DNA of 55,337 nucleotides from Acidobacteriota bacterium (GTDB lineage: Bacteria; Acidobacteriota; Blastocatellia; Pyrinomonadales; Pyrinomonadaceae), in NCBI GenBank assembly GCA_003222895.1, contig QHXI01000059.1:1-55337 (forward strand), given 5' to 3'. A model generated the notes under the pieces. The model saw only the letters and a program-made list of their open reading frames with translations, did no database searches and had not been told where the DNA came from. The position numbers were made by a program, and so were the translations under genes. Below, one piece after another: positions 15,500 through 25,000 of this stretch (position 1 is its first letter; each line of letters begins with the position of its first letter).

Positions 15500-16719
15500 C
15501 TCTGTCTCACGAGTGTGTAATTCGGCAGTACGCTAAATGACTTTAGTCCGATGGCCACGCGATCGCCGGACCGATACTTCGCGGCGGTGGCTTCCGGTTT
15601 CAAGCGCGTCACCATGATTGGAACGCCAGTCATTCGTTGAGGGGTGTTGATGGTGACTTCGTAGAGCGCATCGGTATCGCCTTTGCGATGCGTGAGATCG
15701 AGCCGCACGGTCAGACGTTCGTAGGCGCCGACGAAATTGACTTCTTCGATCACGCCGTTAGCCAGCCGGCGACATCCTTCGGGGAGATTTGCATCCTGAC
15801 TAAGGCAGACATCTTCGGGTCGAAAGACGAGCTTGACTGATTGGCCGTCGCGAAATCGCTGCGTTTCTTTTTCGGCGGGAAGTTTTGCGGTTCCGATTTC
15901 GACGAAGCCTCCCGTCGCGACGCCGAGCAGAAGATTCGCCGCGCCCAGAAACGTTGCGACATATTCAGTCGCCGGATGATTGTAAACTTCGTCGGGAGTT
16001 CCGATTTGTTCGAGCCGGCCTTCGTTAAGAACCGCGATGCGATCGCCCAATTCTAAAGCTTCTTCCTGATCGTGAGTGATGAAAACCGAAGGCACGCGCA
16101 CCTGTCTGAGCAGGGCGCGAATCTCTCGACGCAGGTGCACGCGCGTCTGCGCATCAAGCGCGCCAAATGGCTCGTCGAACAGCAGCACTTGCGGTTTGTA
16201 AGCCAACGTCCGCGCGATCGCCACGCGCTGCTGTTGTCCGCCCGACATTTGCCACGGATATTTCTTGCGATGGTCCTCTAACTTAACCAGCTCTAATAAT
16301 CGATTGACGGTTTCTTTTCTTTCTTTCCGGGGACGATGGCGAATCTTCAATCCGTAACCGATGTTCTTTTCGACGGTCATGCGCGGGAACAAGGCGTACG
16401 ATTGAAAGATCACGCCAACGCCACGTTCGCGCGCCGGCAAGTCGGTCACGTCCTTGCCATGCAGAATGACATAGCCGCTGTCGGGCTGTTCGAGCCCGGC
16501 GATGATGCGCAGGATCGTTGTCTTGCCGCTGCCTGACGCGCCGAGCAACACCAGCGATTCGCCTTCCGCGACGTCGAAGCTGATATCTTCCAGCACGCGC
16601 GATTTCTTGAAGCGCTTGCTGATGCTCTGCACACTGGCGGCCACTCCCGGCGATTGGCGATCGGGAGCCCACGACACGTGCGGATCTCTGTCGGGCGCTA
16701 ATGCCATCCTGGCGATCAT
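15496..16719 (-). CDS. cysA: Sulfate-type ABC transporter ATP-binding protein (CysA-like)
   Basis: Energises uptake by the adjacent permease. Walker A is GASGSGKTT, the Q-loop is in FQSYALFPRMTV, the ABC signature is MSGGQQQRVAIAR, Walker B is LLFDEPFGALD, and the switch His is in ITHDQEEA. The C-terminal third (after about residue 250) is a TOBE/regulatory region, as in CysA. The ATG at 16719 overlaps the permease stop as ATGA; the few residues read upstream to 16743 are inside the permease gene and rejected. The 3' end overlaps the DUF2490 start in the same way. The CysA assignment rests on the Sbp-like partner; molybdate or other oxyanions remain possible. Confidence 0.88.
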   Translation of the reverse strand: MIARMALAPDRDPHVSWAPDRQSPGVAASVQSISKRFKKSRVLEDISFDVAEGESLVLLGASGSGKTTILRIIAGLEQPDSGYVILHGKDVTDLPARERGVGVIFQSYALFPRMTVEKNIGYGLKIRHRPRKERKETVNRLLELVKLEDHRKKYPWQMSGGQQQRVAIARTLAYKPQVLLFDEPFGALDAQTRVHLRREIRALLRQVRVPSVFITHDQEEALELGDRIAVLNEGRLEQIGTPDEVYNHPATEYVATFLGAANLLLGVATGGFVEIGTAKLPAEKETQRFRDGQSVKLVFRPEDVCLSQDANLPEGCRRLANGVIEEVNFVGAYERLTVRLDLTHRKGDTDALYEVTINTPQRMTGVPIMVTRLKPEATAAKYRSGDRVAIGLKSFSVLPNYTLVRQR

Positions 16720-17555
16720 ACTTCGGCTCCAACTTCCAACCAATCGCGCGCAAAGAACAGCACGCTAAAGATCACGAACGAGAGCAAAGCCAGCACGATC
16801 GCGATCGCATTGGCTGCTTCGATCTGGCCTTCGTTAAATTTCGCGAAAATATAAAGAGGAGCTGTTTGGGTACGTCCGGCGAGATTTCCCGAAACCAGAA
16901 TCGTCGAGCCGAACTCGCCAACCGCGCGTGCGAAAGTCAGCAGCGCGCCCGAAACGATCGCGCCGCGCAAACTCGGAAGCGTCACATGCCAGAAAGTCTG
17001 CCAACGCGTGGCACCAATCGTTGCGGATGCTTCTTCCAGCGAACGGCTCATCGTGTCGAACACTGGCTTGATCACGCCGAAAGCGAGAGGGAAAGTCACA
17101 AAGATGTTCGCCAGAATAATCGCGTACGGCGTGAACATGATCTGGTTTTCTTCTGAAAGATATTTCCCGATCATGCCGTACTTTCCCCACAGCAACAGCA
17201 AAGCGAATCCGGCAACCGCCGTTGGAATCGCCGTCGGCAGAGAGATCGTCACAATCACCGCGTTGCGTCCCCAAAAATCGTAGCGCGAAAGCACGTACGC
17301 CGCGAACAAGCCGAAGACGACATTGAAGAGCGTCGCCCAAAAGCTCGTCGCCAACGAAAGCTTCAAAGCAAAGACGGCTTCCGGCGCAACCAGCGACGAC
17401 CAGAAAACGCCGAGCCCCTTGCTGGTTCCGTAAACGAATATTGAAAGCAGCGGCAGCAGCACCAGCGGCAACATAATGCCGAGCATCACGCCGATGCTTA
17501 TCGGGCGCGCGACGTCGAAACCGCGAACGTGTCTGATTGAAGTCGTGATCTTCAT
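16716..17555 (-). CDS. Sulfate-type ABC transporter permease (CysT/CysW-like)
   Basis: Inner-membrane channel subunit with about six hydrophobic segments in 279 residues. The EAA loop that docks on the ATPase is EEASATIGATRWQTFWHVTLPSLRGAI. SLPTAIPTAVAGFALLLLWG is characteristic of CysT/CysW. ATG 17555 (MKITTS) is chosen over 17588, since the upstream residues derive from an intergenic repeat. Only one permease gene is present where classical sulfate systems have two (CysT and CysW). It may therefore form a homodimer, or a second permease lies elsewhere. Confidence 0.88.
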   Translation of the reverse strand: MKITTSIRHVRGFDVARPISIGVMLGIMLPLVLLPLLSIFVYGTSKGLGVFWSSLVAPEAVFALKLSLATSFWATLFNVVFGLFAAYVLSRYDFWGRNAVIVTISLPTAIPTAVAGFALLLLWGKYGMIGKYLSEENQIMFTPYAIILANIFVTFPLAFGVIKPVFDTMSRSLEEASATIGATRWQTFWHVTLPSLRGAIVSGALLTFARAVGEFGSTILVSGNLAGRTQTAPLYIFAKFNEGQIEAANAIAIVLALLSFVIFSVLFFARDWLEVGAEV

Positions 17556-17574
17556 TTGGATCGATTCACCACAA

Positions 17575-17698
17575 AGGCACAAAGACATAAAGGCACGGAG
17601 ACATCAGCGAATAACGAATCGTACGCGGGTTGTTTGAGATCGTTGTCAATTGTGGTGTCGCCTTTGTATCTTCGTGCTTTCGTGTCTTTGGTTGAAGT
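17575..17698. repeat. CACAAAGGCAC-type degenerate inverted repeat
   Basis: CCACAAAGGCACAAAGACA and AAGGCACGG on the left are mirrored by CGTGCTTTCGTGTCTTTGG on the right. They form an imperfect palindrome that fills the 143-nt gap between the binding-protein gene and the permease start. Similar short AAAG/CACAAAG units occur in many intergenic spacers of related genomes (recollection). It may attenuate or stabilise the operon mRNA. Confidence 0.45.
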
Positions 17699-18670
17699 TT
17701 ATTTTCGCTTTTGCACTTGATCGCGAAAGACGCCTTCGATGATGTCCGGATAAGCTTTCTCCCAGCCGCCGAAATAGTCCACTGTAAACGGATACTTGAT
17801 GGTTGCAAGTTCCTTGTTTTCCCGGCTCAGTGCCTCATTGGTCGTCGAACGAAAATTGAATTTGACGAAGGCGCGCTCCGCTGGATGCTCGCTAAAGATC
17901 GTTGCTTCCGGAATCACGATCTCAGCATCGGCGGTGCTGTTTGACTGTTTCATCAGCAGGCCGTCAAGTTCATAAGTCACCAGCGCGTCGCCATTGCCGA
18001 GTTCAAAAGTTGTGCGCGCTTCACGCGCGGACGCGGGCGTCGAGATCACGTTGCGCCAAATCGCTTGCAGAGTTTGCAGCGCCCGCGTGCGATCGGCGAC
18101 GCCGGTTTGTTTCTCGGATTTCACCAGTTCCGATCCGTAGATTGCGAGCAAAGACCACTGCGCGCCGCCCGAGCCGGTGGGATCGGGATGAATCAACTTG
18201 ATTCCCGGCTTGGCAAGATCGACGAAGTCGTGAATGCTTTTCGGATTTCCCTTGCGCACCAGAATCACGAATGGCGTTTTGTTGACGATGCCTTTCTGCG
18301 GCAAGGTGTGCCAGTCGGAAGTGACGAAGCCGCCTTGCTTCAATCGTTGCGCGTCGCGCTCAATCGACAAAATCGCGATCTGCGCTTTCACGCCTTGCAG
18401 GATTTGGTTCGTGACGGTTTCTGATCCGGCGAACGAAGACGTGAAGCGAATGTCGATGTTGTGTTCGGCTTTGGCTTTAGCGACGAAGGCGGGAAAGATC
18501 GCTTTCTCCAGCGGCTCTTTCATAATCGAGAAGCCGTACAGCGTGATATTCACGCCGCCGCCGGTTTCGGAAAGCGGTTTTGGCAGACAAGCATTCGCGG
18601 CGAGCAAAGCGAGCAGCGCGATCAGGACTGCGCACGTTCTCAATCCACGAAATGATTCTCTTCTCGCCAT
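17699..18670 (-). CDS. Sulfate-type ABC transporter substrate-binding protein (Sbp-like)
   Basis: Extracytoplasmic binding protein, 323 residues. The signal peptide ends in LLAANAC, which has the cysteine of a lipobox but a weak consensus, so it may be a lipoprotein. The mature part shows Sbp/CysP landmarks: LYGFSIMKEPLEKAIFPAF, TSSFAGSETVTNQIL, then PFVILVRKGNPKSIHDFVDLAKPGIKLIHPDPTGSGGAQW, and TYELDGLL. The PDP-x-GSGG segment is the oxyanion loop. It is the first gene of the operon, with AGGAAG upstream. Sulfate or thiosulfate is most likely. Confidence 0.87.
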   Translation of the reverse strand: MARRESFRGLRTCAVLIALLALLAANACLPKPLSETGGGVNITLYGFSIMKEPLEKAIFPAFVAKAKAEHNIDIRFTSSFAGSETVTNQILQGVKAQIAILSIERDAQRLKQGGFVTSDWHTLPQKGIVNKTPFVILVRKGNPKSIHDFVDLAKPGIKLIHPDPTGSGGAQWSLLAIYGSELVKSEKQTGVADRTRALQTLQAIWRNVISTPASAREARTTFELGNGDALVTYELDGLLMKQSNSTADAEIVIPEATIFSEHPAERAFVKFNFRSTTNEALSRENKELATIKYPFTVDYFGGWEKAYPDIIEGVFRDQVQKRK

Positions 18671-18749
18671 CGAGAAAACACTTCCTTTCCAAACTGCCAG
18701 AGCAGATCGGGGGAAGATTCAGTTTTAGGGGCCTTAGTTAGCTGGATCG

Positions 18750-18778
18750 TCTATAGCATATTTTGTGATTTTGCGGAA
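18750..18778 (-). promoter_or_regulatory. Probable promoter of the sulfate-type ABC operon
   Basis: On the minus strand TATAGA (18750-18755) is preceded at 17 nt by TTCCGC (18773-18778). The -10 is good and the -35 poor, as expected for an activator-dependent nutrient operon. No SAM riboswitch or other known aptamer was recognised in the leader of about 75 nt. Confidence 0.35.
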
Positions 18779-18904
18779 TGTTTGCCGCGACCGGGTATAC
18801 ATAATATTTGCGGCTTCTTCAGCTTGTTATTAACGGGCGTGGATGATAAATATGAGCGGTAATCTCAATTCATTTTAATAAGCAGCAATCCTTCGGGAGG
18901 TCCG

Positions 18905-20059
18905 ATGATTAATCAGGAGCGCATTAAGAATCTTCTCCTCGAGTTCGTCCAGATCGACAGCCACTCGCGCAAAGAACGCGCCATTGCCGAGCGCATTAAG
19001 AAGTACTGCGAAGAAATGGGCGCCCAGGTTGAGATCGACGACGCCGGCGAAAAGGTTGACGGCAACAGCGGCAATGTCATCGCGCGATTCGCAGGCACGA
19101 TTCCCGGCGCACAACCAATAATGATGAGCGCGCATATGGACACGGTCGTTCCCGGCGAAGGCGTCAAACCGATTGTCGAAGGCGACATCATTCGCACTGA
19201 TGGCACGACGGTCCTCGGCGGCGACGACAAGAGCGGTTGCGTTGTGATCATCGAAGTCATTCGTTGCCTTCAGGAACAGAAAATCCCACACACAGCCATC
19301 GAAGCAATCTTTTCGATCTGCGAAGAAGTGGGATTGCTGGGCGCGAAGAACGTCGATGTGTCGAAGCTGAAAGCGAAGTACGGAATTGTTTTCGATTCGG
19401 ACGATCCGGGATTTCTGTTCACCAAGGGTCCTTCGTCTAACCACATGGAGTTTCGGATTCACGGGCTCGAATCTCACGCCGGCGTCGCGCCCGAAGAAGG
19501 AATCTCGGCAATCAAGATCGCCGCCGAAGGAATCGCGGCGATGAAACTCGGCCGCATCGATCAGGAAACGACTGCAAACATGGGATTGATCAGTGGCGGC
19601 ATGGCTACGAACATCATCCCGAATCTTGTCGTGCTCAGTGGTGAAGCGCGTTCGCACAGCGAAGAGAAACTTGATGCGCAAACCGAGCACATGAAGAAAT
19701 GTCTGGAAGATGCGGCCGCGAAATACGAAGTCACCGTCGCGGGCAAAATGACCAAAGCTTCAGTCGAATCGCATATCGAGCGCGATTACTCTTCGATGGA
19801 CGTTCCTGATTCGTCGCATGTCGTGCAGCTCGTGATTCAAGCCGCAAAGCGCATGGGCCTGGACGTGAAGACGATGGCCTCGGGCGGCGGCTGCGACGCG
19901 AACGTTTTCAATCGAAAGGGAATCGAGTGCGCCAACCTCGGCACCGGCATGCGCGCGATTCACACGGTCAAAGAATGGCTCGACGTGAAGGACATGTACG
20001 CAGCCGCGGAGATGACTCTGGAAATCATGAAGCTGAACGGCGAGATGGCGGCGGAGTGA
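18905..20059 (+). CDS. Tripeptidase T-like M20 peptidase
   Basis: Cytoplasmic zinc aminopeptidase of the M20 family (peptidase T-like), 384 residues. Metal ligands and catalytic residues are present: SAHMDTVVPG (His and catalytic Asp), GGDDKSG (bridging Asp), ICEEVGLLGA (catalytic Glu-Glu), DSDDPG and a C-terminal His in MRAIHTVKEW. The lid/dimerisation domain (about residues 180-290) contains IHGLESHAGVAPEEG. The start is supported by CGGGAGGTCCG just before the ATG. It degrades small peptides; the exact specificity is not readable. It is a single gene, divergent from the ABC operon. Confidence 0.92.
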   Translation: MINQERIKNLLLEFVQIDSHSRKERAIAERIKKYCEEMGAQVEIDDAGEKVDGNSGNVIARFAGTIPGAQPIMMSAHMDTVVPGEGVKPIVEGDIIRTDGTTVLGGDDKSGCVVIIEVIRCLQEQKIPHTAIEAIFSICEEVGLLGAKNVDVSKLKAKYGIVFDSDDPGFLFTKGPSSNHMEFRIHGLESHAGVAPEEGISAIKIAAEGIAAMKLGRIDQETTANMGLISGGMATNIIPNLVVLSGEARSHSEEKLDAQTEHMKKCLEDAAAKYEVTVAGKMTKASVESHIERDYSSMDVPDSSHVVQLVIQAAKRMGLDVKTMASGGGCDANVFNRKGIECANLGTGMRAIHTVKEWLDVKDMYAAAEMTLEIMKLNGEMAAE

Positions 20060-20061
20060 GG

Positions 20062-20182
20062 AGCGCGCGACTGGAGCGCACGCATCCTTGCGTGCGGGTC
20101 GCCGGCATCCTGCAGGTTCTCTCTCGTTTACACCGCGAGCAGGATGCTCGCGACCCGCCGACAAGATGTCGGCGCTCCCTCC
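20062..20182. repeat. GAGCGC..GCATCCTGC compound palindromic repeat
   Basis: Several interleaved inverted repeats: GCACGCATCCTTGCGTGC, GAGCAGGATGCTCGC with the earlier GCATCCTGC, and GGCGGGTC-type ends (CGACAAGATGTCGGCG is itself a palindrome). Together they form a compound, highly structured intergenic element downstream of the peptidase gene. It fits a BIME-like composite of several REP units. Confidence 0.65.
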
Positions 20183-20195
20183 CGAAAAAAGGTTC

Positions 20196-20225
20196 TTGAC
20201 GCTTCTTCATAGCGCCCTCCATAAT
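20196..20225 (+). promoter_or_regulatory. Sigma70-type promoter of the GAF-domain gene
   Basis: TTGACG (20196-20201), 18-nt spacer, CATAAT (20220-20225). Leader of about 87 nt before the GTG start, containing a small AGAC-TTCG-GTCT hairpin. Confidence 0.6.
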
Positions 20226-20318
20226 CGAATTCAGTAGCATAGACTTCGGTCTGTTAATGTCTTTTCATCGATCAGACGAAGGTCATATCCAGCTTTCGGT
20301 TCAAGGGGCGAATCCAGC

Positions 20319-21815
20319 GTGAGCGAAGAATTAGAAAACAGCCTGCAGCAAGCCGTTGAGACTTATGTCAATGAGCGCCTGCGCATAATCGACGAACGAC
20401 TTTCAAAGTTGCAGACAGACGTTAACGATGCGTTGAGTCATCTGCGCGAGAAATCTGGCGCCGAAAGTCTGGACGGCACGACGCTGTCCGCGTCGATCTT
20501 TGCGCATCTGCAAACGGCTCGCGGGCAAAAGTTGAGTGGGGTCACGTTGACGCCGCCGGCGGCGCGGGATTCGAGGACGATTCGGCGCACCACCGACGAG
20601 ATCGAAAAACAGGGTTCGCAGACCGAGATTCTCAGATCGTTGCTGATCGGTTCGTCGCAATTCGCGGAACGCGTCGCGCTGTTCGTCATCAAGGGCGATC
20701 AGGCGATCGGTTGGCGCGCCTGCCGGGCGAGCGATATGGCTAATCTTGAAATGATCGGCGGCGTATCTTTACCTCTGTCGTCGGAAACGATCGTGACGCG
20801 CGCGGCTCAGGCAAAATCATCCCAGTCGGAAGAAATTCGATCGAATCCCAACGATCAGTTGCTAATCGATCAGCTTCGCGGCGACCCGCACTTTGCTTCG
20901 GCGATTCCATTGACGGTGCGCGGCAAAGTCGTGGCGGTGCTTTACGCCGATTCGGCTTCGGCCGATGCGAATGCGATCAATTCAGACGCGTTGGAAGTTT
21001 TGGCGCGCGTCGCCGCGATGGCCGTGGGCTTGGCGTCGTTGCAACGCGCCGCACCGGCAAAAACTGAATCACCGGCGGTTTCCAGACCAGCCGAAGCGGC
21101 CGCTCCCACCGAAGCCGCTGCGCCGGGAACTGCACCTGAACCCGAATCGACGTACACGCCTCAAGTTGAGCCGCGGACTGTCGAAGCGGCGCCACAAGCT
21201 GCTGAAGCAGAAGCCACGCCTGCAGCGACCGCGCCGCCTGCGGCCGAAGCTGTGTCTGAAACAGAGCCGCCGGAAAGCGTTGGCTCTGCGGAAGACCAGG
21301 CAACTGCGGCTGCGGAAGAACAAACGATTTCGGAGGCGCCTGCCGCTGCTCCCGAGCCTGAAGCAACTTCAAGCGCCAGCACCGTCGCTCTTCCCTCATC
21401 CGAAATTAGGGCAGCTCTGCAGACGTCTGCGCCATCGGAACCATCATCCTCGCCGTTTCTTTCCGAGTACGCGACGCCGCTCGGCGGCGCGCGCCGTTTT
21501 GGTGTCAGCGAACCTGAGTTGCCGATCGATGTCGGTGAAGAAGAGCGGCGTCTGCACAACGATGCGCGTCGCTATGCGCGTCTGTTGGTTTCGGAAATCA
21601 AACTTTACAACGAACCGAAAGTGAAGGCAGGCCGCAGTGCTGGTGACCTGTACGATCGCTTGCGTGAAGACATCGATCGCTCGCGTCAAATGTACGACAA
21701 GCGCGTTGCGCCACCCGTCGCCGCACGCCATGATTACTTTCATCAGGAATTGGTGAACATGTTGGCTGAAGGCGACGCGGCAAAGCTCGGAGCAAATTAT
21801 CCTGACGCGAGCTAA
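20319..21815 (+). CDS. GAF-domain protein with long Ala/Pro/Glu-rich linker
   Basis: A 498-residue cytoplasmic protein in three parts. Residues 1-50 are a predicted coiled coil (VNERLRIIDERLSKLQTDVNDAL). Residues about 95-240 look like a GAF sensor fold (FAERVALFVIKGDQAIGWRACRA to IPLTVRGKVVAVLYADS). Residues about 245-400 are a disordered linker of Ala, Pro, Glu and Thr. The C-terminal 100 residues are a helical domain (RRYARLLVSEIKLYNEPKVKAGR..DLYDRLREDIDRSRQMYDKRV), which I recall from other acidobacterial proteins. No output enzyme is attached. GTG start with AAGGGG upstream. Its ligand and partner are unknown. The GC-rich linker also keeps other frames open, but those are not genes. Confidence 0.78.
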   Translation: MSEELENSLQQAVETYVNERLRIIDERLSKLQTDVNDALSHLREKSGAESLDGTTLSASIFAHLQTARGQKLSGVTLTPPAARDSRTIRRTTDEIEKQGSQTEILRSLLIGSSQFAERVALFVIKGDQAIGWRACRASDMANLEMIGGVSLPLSSETIVTRAAQAKSSQSEEIRSNPNDQLLIDQLRGDPHFASAIPLTVRGKVVAVLYADSASADANAINSDALEVLARVAAMAVGLASLQRAAPAKTESPAVSRPAEAAAPTEAAAPGTAPEPESTYTPQVEPRTVEAAPQAAEAEATPAATAPPAAEAVSETEPPESVGSAEDQATAAAEEQTISEAPAAAPEPEATSSASTVALPSSEIRAALQTSAPSEPSSSPFLSEYATPLGGARRFGVSEPELPIDVGEEERRLHNDARRYARLLVSEIKLYNEPKVKAGRSAGDLYDRLREDIDRSRQMYDKRVAPPVAARHDYFHQELVNMLAEGDAAKLGANYPDAS

Positions 21816-21868
21816 TCACGCTAACCCCAATCCCCTAACCGCTATCCCCTGCATTCCTTTCGTTTCCA

Positions 21869-21897
21869 TTGACTTTCACTTTGCCTCGAATTAATCT
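21869..21897 (+). promoter_or_regulatory. Possible promoter of the giant surface-protein gene
   Basis: TTGACT (21869-21874), 17-nt spacer, TAATCT (21892-21897). The -10 is weak. This would give a leader of 135-210 nt, depending on the start codon used. Confidence 0.3.
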
Positions 21898-22031
21898 TCG
21901 CGAACATTTTTTGAAGAAGATGCGCGTCGCGTAATCAGGCTATTAGTCTCGGTTACAGCCGATCATTTTTCGCCCAACTTCTTTCCGAGTCTCGGAATTA
22001 TTAAGTAGGAAGTAGTAAGCCGCGAGCAGGA

Positions 22032-25000
22032 TTGCCTCAGTATGTAGCTCAGAGCATTCTAGTTCCTACTGTACTCGCTAATGTTTTCGAGGAGTTCGCC
22101 CCAGTAATGCCGCACGGTTTAAGCTCGACATTTCTGCCAGCCAAGCACGAAGCGTGCTTCAATCTGCGAACGACTCATCAGTCATCACTCATCACTCATC
22201 ACTCGCAACTTGGTCGCGTTCGCATCACTTCGCTCTTGGCTCTGTGCGCTTTGCTCTTAGCTCTTTGTGTTTTGCCATTCGTCGCGCGCACGCGCGCCGC
22301 TGCGGACTTATCACCGATCACCGATCACTCATCACTCGGCTGGATCAGTGATCGCGCCTGGCTGCATCCGTCCAGCGTTGGCTCTTCGCCCTTCGCGTTT
22401 AGCTCTTTGCTCTTCACACCGTTGAGTACGCCTGAGCCGTTCTTTTTCGCAAACACTGCAAACAACTACTCTGGCTCTGGAACCGGGAACATTACAACTG
22501 GAAGCAACTGGAGCCTTACCCATTTTCCGACGGTAAGCGAAGACGCAACTTTTGCGTCAACGTCGAATTCGGGAATTAAGAATTTCGGTACTGGAGCGAC
22601 AGTCGGAGGACCGGTAACGGTTGGTTCGTGTAACGTAACCGCGATTACTGGAACGTATTCGATTCGGAACGCCACTACGAGTGCGACGAATGCGACACTA
22701 AACCTCGGAGGGAGCGGTGACCTTGGAAATAGCGTCTCAGGAACGGCCTCAGATCTTCTTTATGTAGCGAGCGGCGCCACATTTCAACTCCTAGGGGATA
22801 ATCCGAATGGCTCCGGTGTAATGAGTGTAGTTCTTGGTCAAAGCGGTGATTTTGATGCAGTCGGAACGATGAATATCAGTGCGGTTGTCTTGGGAACAGG
22901 ATTCGGGATAACGAAGACCGGTGGCGGCAATCTGACCTTAAGCGGTGCCAATACTTATACCGTGAACACGACAATCAGCGCTGGAAAACTACTTCTTAGC
23001 ACTACCGGATCGATCGCCAACTCGCCGAATATTATTATTGCTGGTGGTGGCACGCTCGATATTTCAACTCGCGGTGGCGTCACATTTACCGCCGGTCAGA
23101 GTCTGCAAGGCAGCGGAACTAGTACGACAGGAACAATAGCTACCGCAGCGAGCAATGGGCTCACCACTGCTTCCAATAGTCCGCTGAAATTCACCGCGTT
23201 CAATGGCACGACAGCGCCGCTCACGATCTCCGGCGTCGGCACCATTACGCTAGTGGGTACGAATCCAGTCACTGTCAATACAACTTCAGCTCTGGGCGCG
23301 GGTGATTACACACTCATCGCGAAAGGCGCGAGCGGTACTGTCGCCGGCTCAGTTCCAACTAGTCTCACTATCGGCGGCAGTGGACTTGCCTCAGGCATGG
23401 GCGCGGTCTTGCAAATTACCAGCAGCCAACTCGTCTTGCATGTCGCGGCGGCCGGCAGCCTGCAATTTTCTTCCGCGACTTATAGTGACAACGAGACGAA
23501 CGCTAACCACTCTTTTAATTATTTGGTGACCCGCGCTGGCGGTTCAACCGGCGCCGTCACGATCGACTACCAGGTTACTGATGGCTCCGCTACTGTCTCA
23601 GGCAACGATTATTCAGTTGCATCCCCGACCGGAACACTGAGTTGGTCGGACGGCGACACGGCCGTCAAGAACCTCACCATTACAGTAAAGGGCGACATCA
23701 CGATTGAGCCCAACGAAACGGTCAATGCGCAAGTCAGCAATCCTACCGGCGGAGCAACGCTCGGCACTCCCAACTCCGCGGTCTTGACGATCACGAATGA
23801 CGACTTCGGTAACACGATCAGCGGGACGCTGTTCGATGCGGGTGGTTCGCCGATTACTGACGGCCGAACGATTAAGCTGATCCAGAACGGAACTGTTTCC
23901 GCAACGACGGCGACTACGAATGGTTCGGGCGTTTACACCTTCACCGGATTGACGCTCGCCAACACCGATCAGATTTCAGTCTTTATCGATAACGCGAGTG
24001 AGAAGGGGACAACCTGCACAGTCATCGGCTCGTCACCGGCAGATATCAGCAACTTTGATGTTACGGCTTCCGCTCTGCGAATCCGCACTGACGACGGCGC
24101 ATCGACGATTACGAACTCCAATCTCTCACAATTGGACAACACGCACGACGCGGACATTCCATTCACATATTCGAGTGGCTCGATTACGACGACCGATGGA
24201 ACGGCGCTACAAATTGATCTCACCAGCTCGTATACGCCGGGCGGCGCAGTCAACGTCGGCGGTCACTGGACCAACAACAGCGGCAACTTTGTTAACGGCG
24301 GGAAGACGGTCACCTTAAACGGCACCGGCGCGCAGACGATCACGACGGGCGGCATCAGCGCCGGCCATTCGTTCGCTGGATTCACAATTAATAAGGCAAG
24401 CGGCACGGCGACACTCGCGGGAAATCTCAGTGACACTGCGCTGAACATCACGCAAGGAACTTTCGATCAAGGTGCATCATTCAATGTGTCGAGCGGCGCG
24501 CTGACGGTCGGCGCAAACGGCACGTGGACCAACCTCGGCACAGGCGATCTGACGCTGTCCGGCGACGTGTCCAACGCAGGCACGATCAACTTCAATGCGA
24601 ACGGCACGCCGTGTGGTGATACCCCTAATAATGACGACATCCTGATTCGCTCTTCAGACAGCGGAAATCCAACTCCGACGCGGCGCACCTGGTCAGGCAC
24701 GGGCACGTTCTCGATGACGGATGTGGATGTGAAGGATCAAAAGATGCCGGGCGGTCTGACTCCTCCGATCTTTATCTTGGTTAATAGCGGCGCCGATTCC
24801 GGCAACAACACCGGCTGGCAGTTCGTCAATCAGTGCACTTCAGGAACCTACACCTGGATCGGCGGCACGCTGGGCGCGGCGACCGATTGGACGGTGGGCA
24901 CAAACTGGAATCCGACACGCGTGTCTCCGTCCGCGAGTGACGTGCTGATCTTTGACGGCAACTCGACACCATCGCCGACGGTGACCAACGTGCCGATGCA

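Noticed and set aside
21069-21559. Several overlapping ORFs antisense to the GAF protein linker
   Set aside because: They are composition artefacts of the GC-rich Ala/Pro/Glu linker, with Arg-rich low-complexity translations and no ribosome-binding sites.
21816-22031. c-di-GMP riboswitch in the leader of the giant gene
   Set aside because: No match to the conserved aptamer core or its tetraloop-receptor pattern could be seen.
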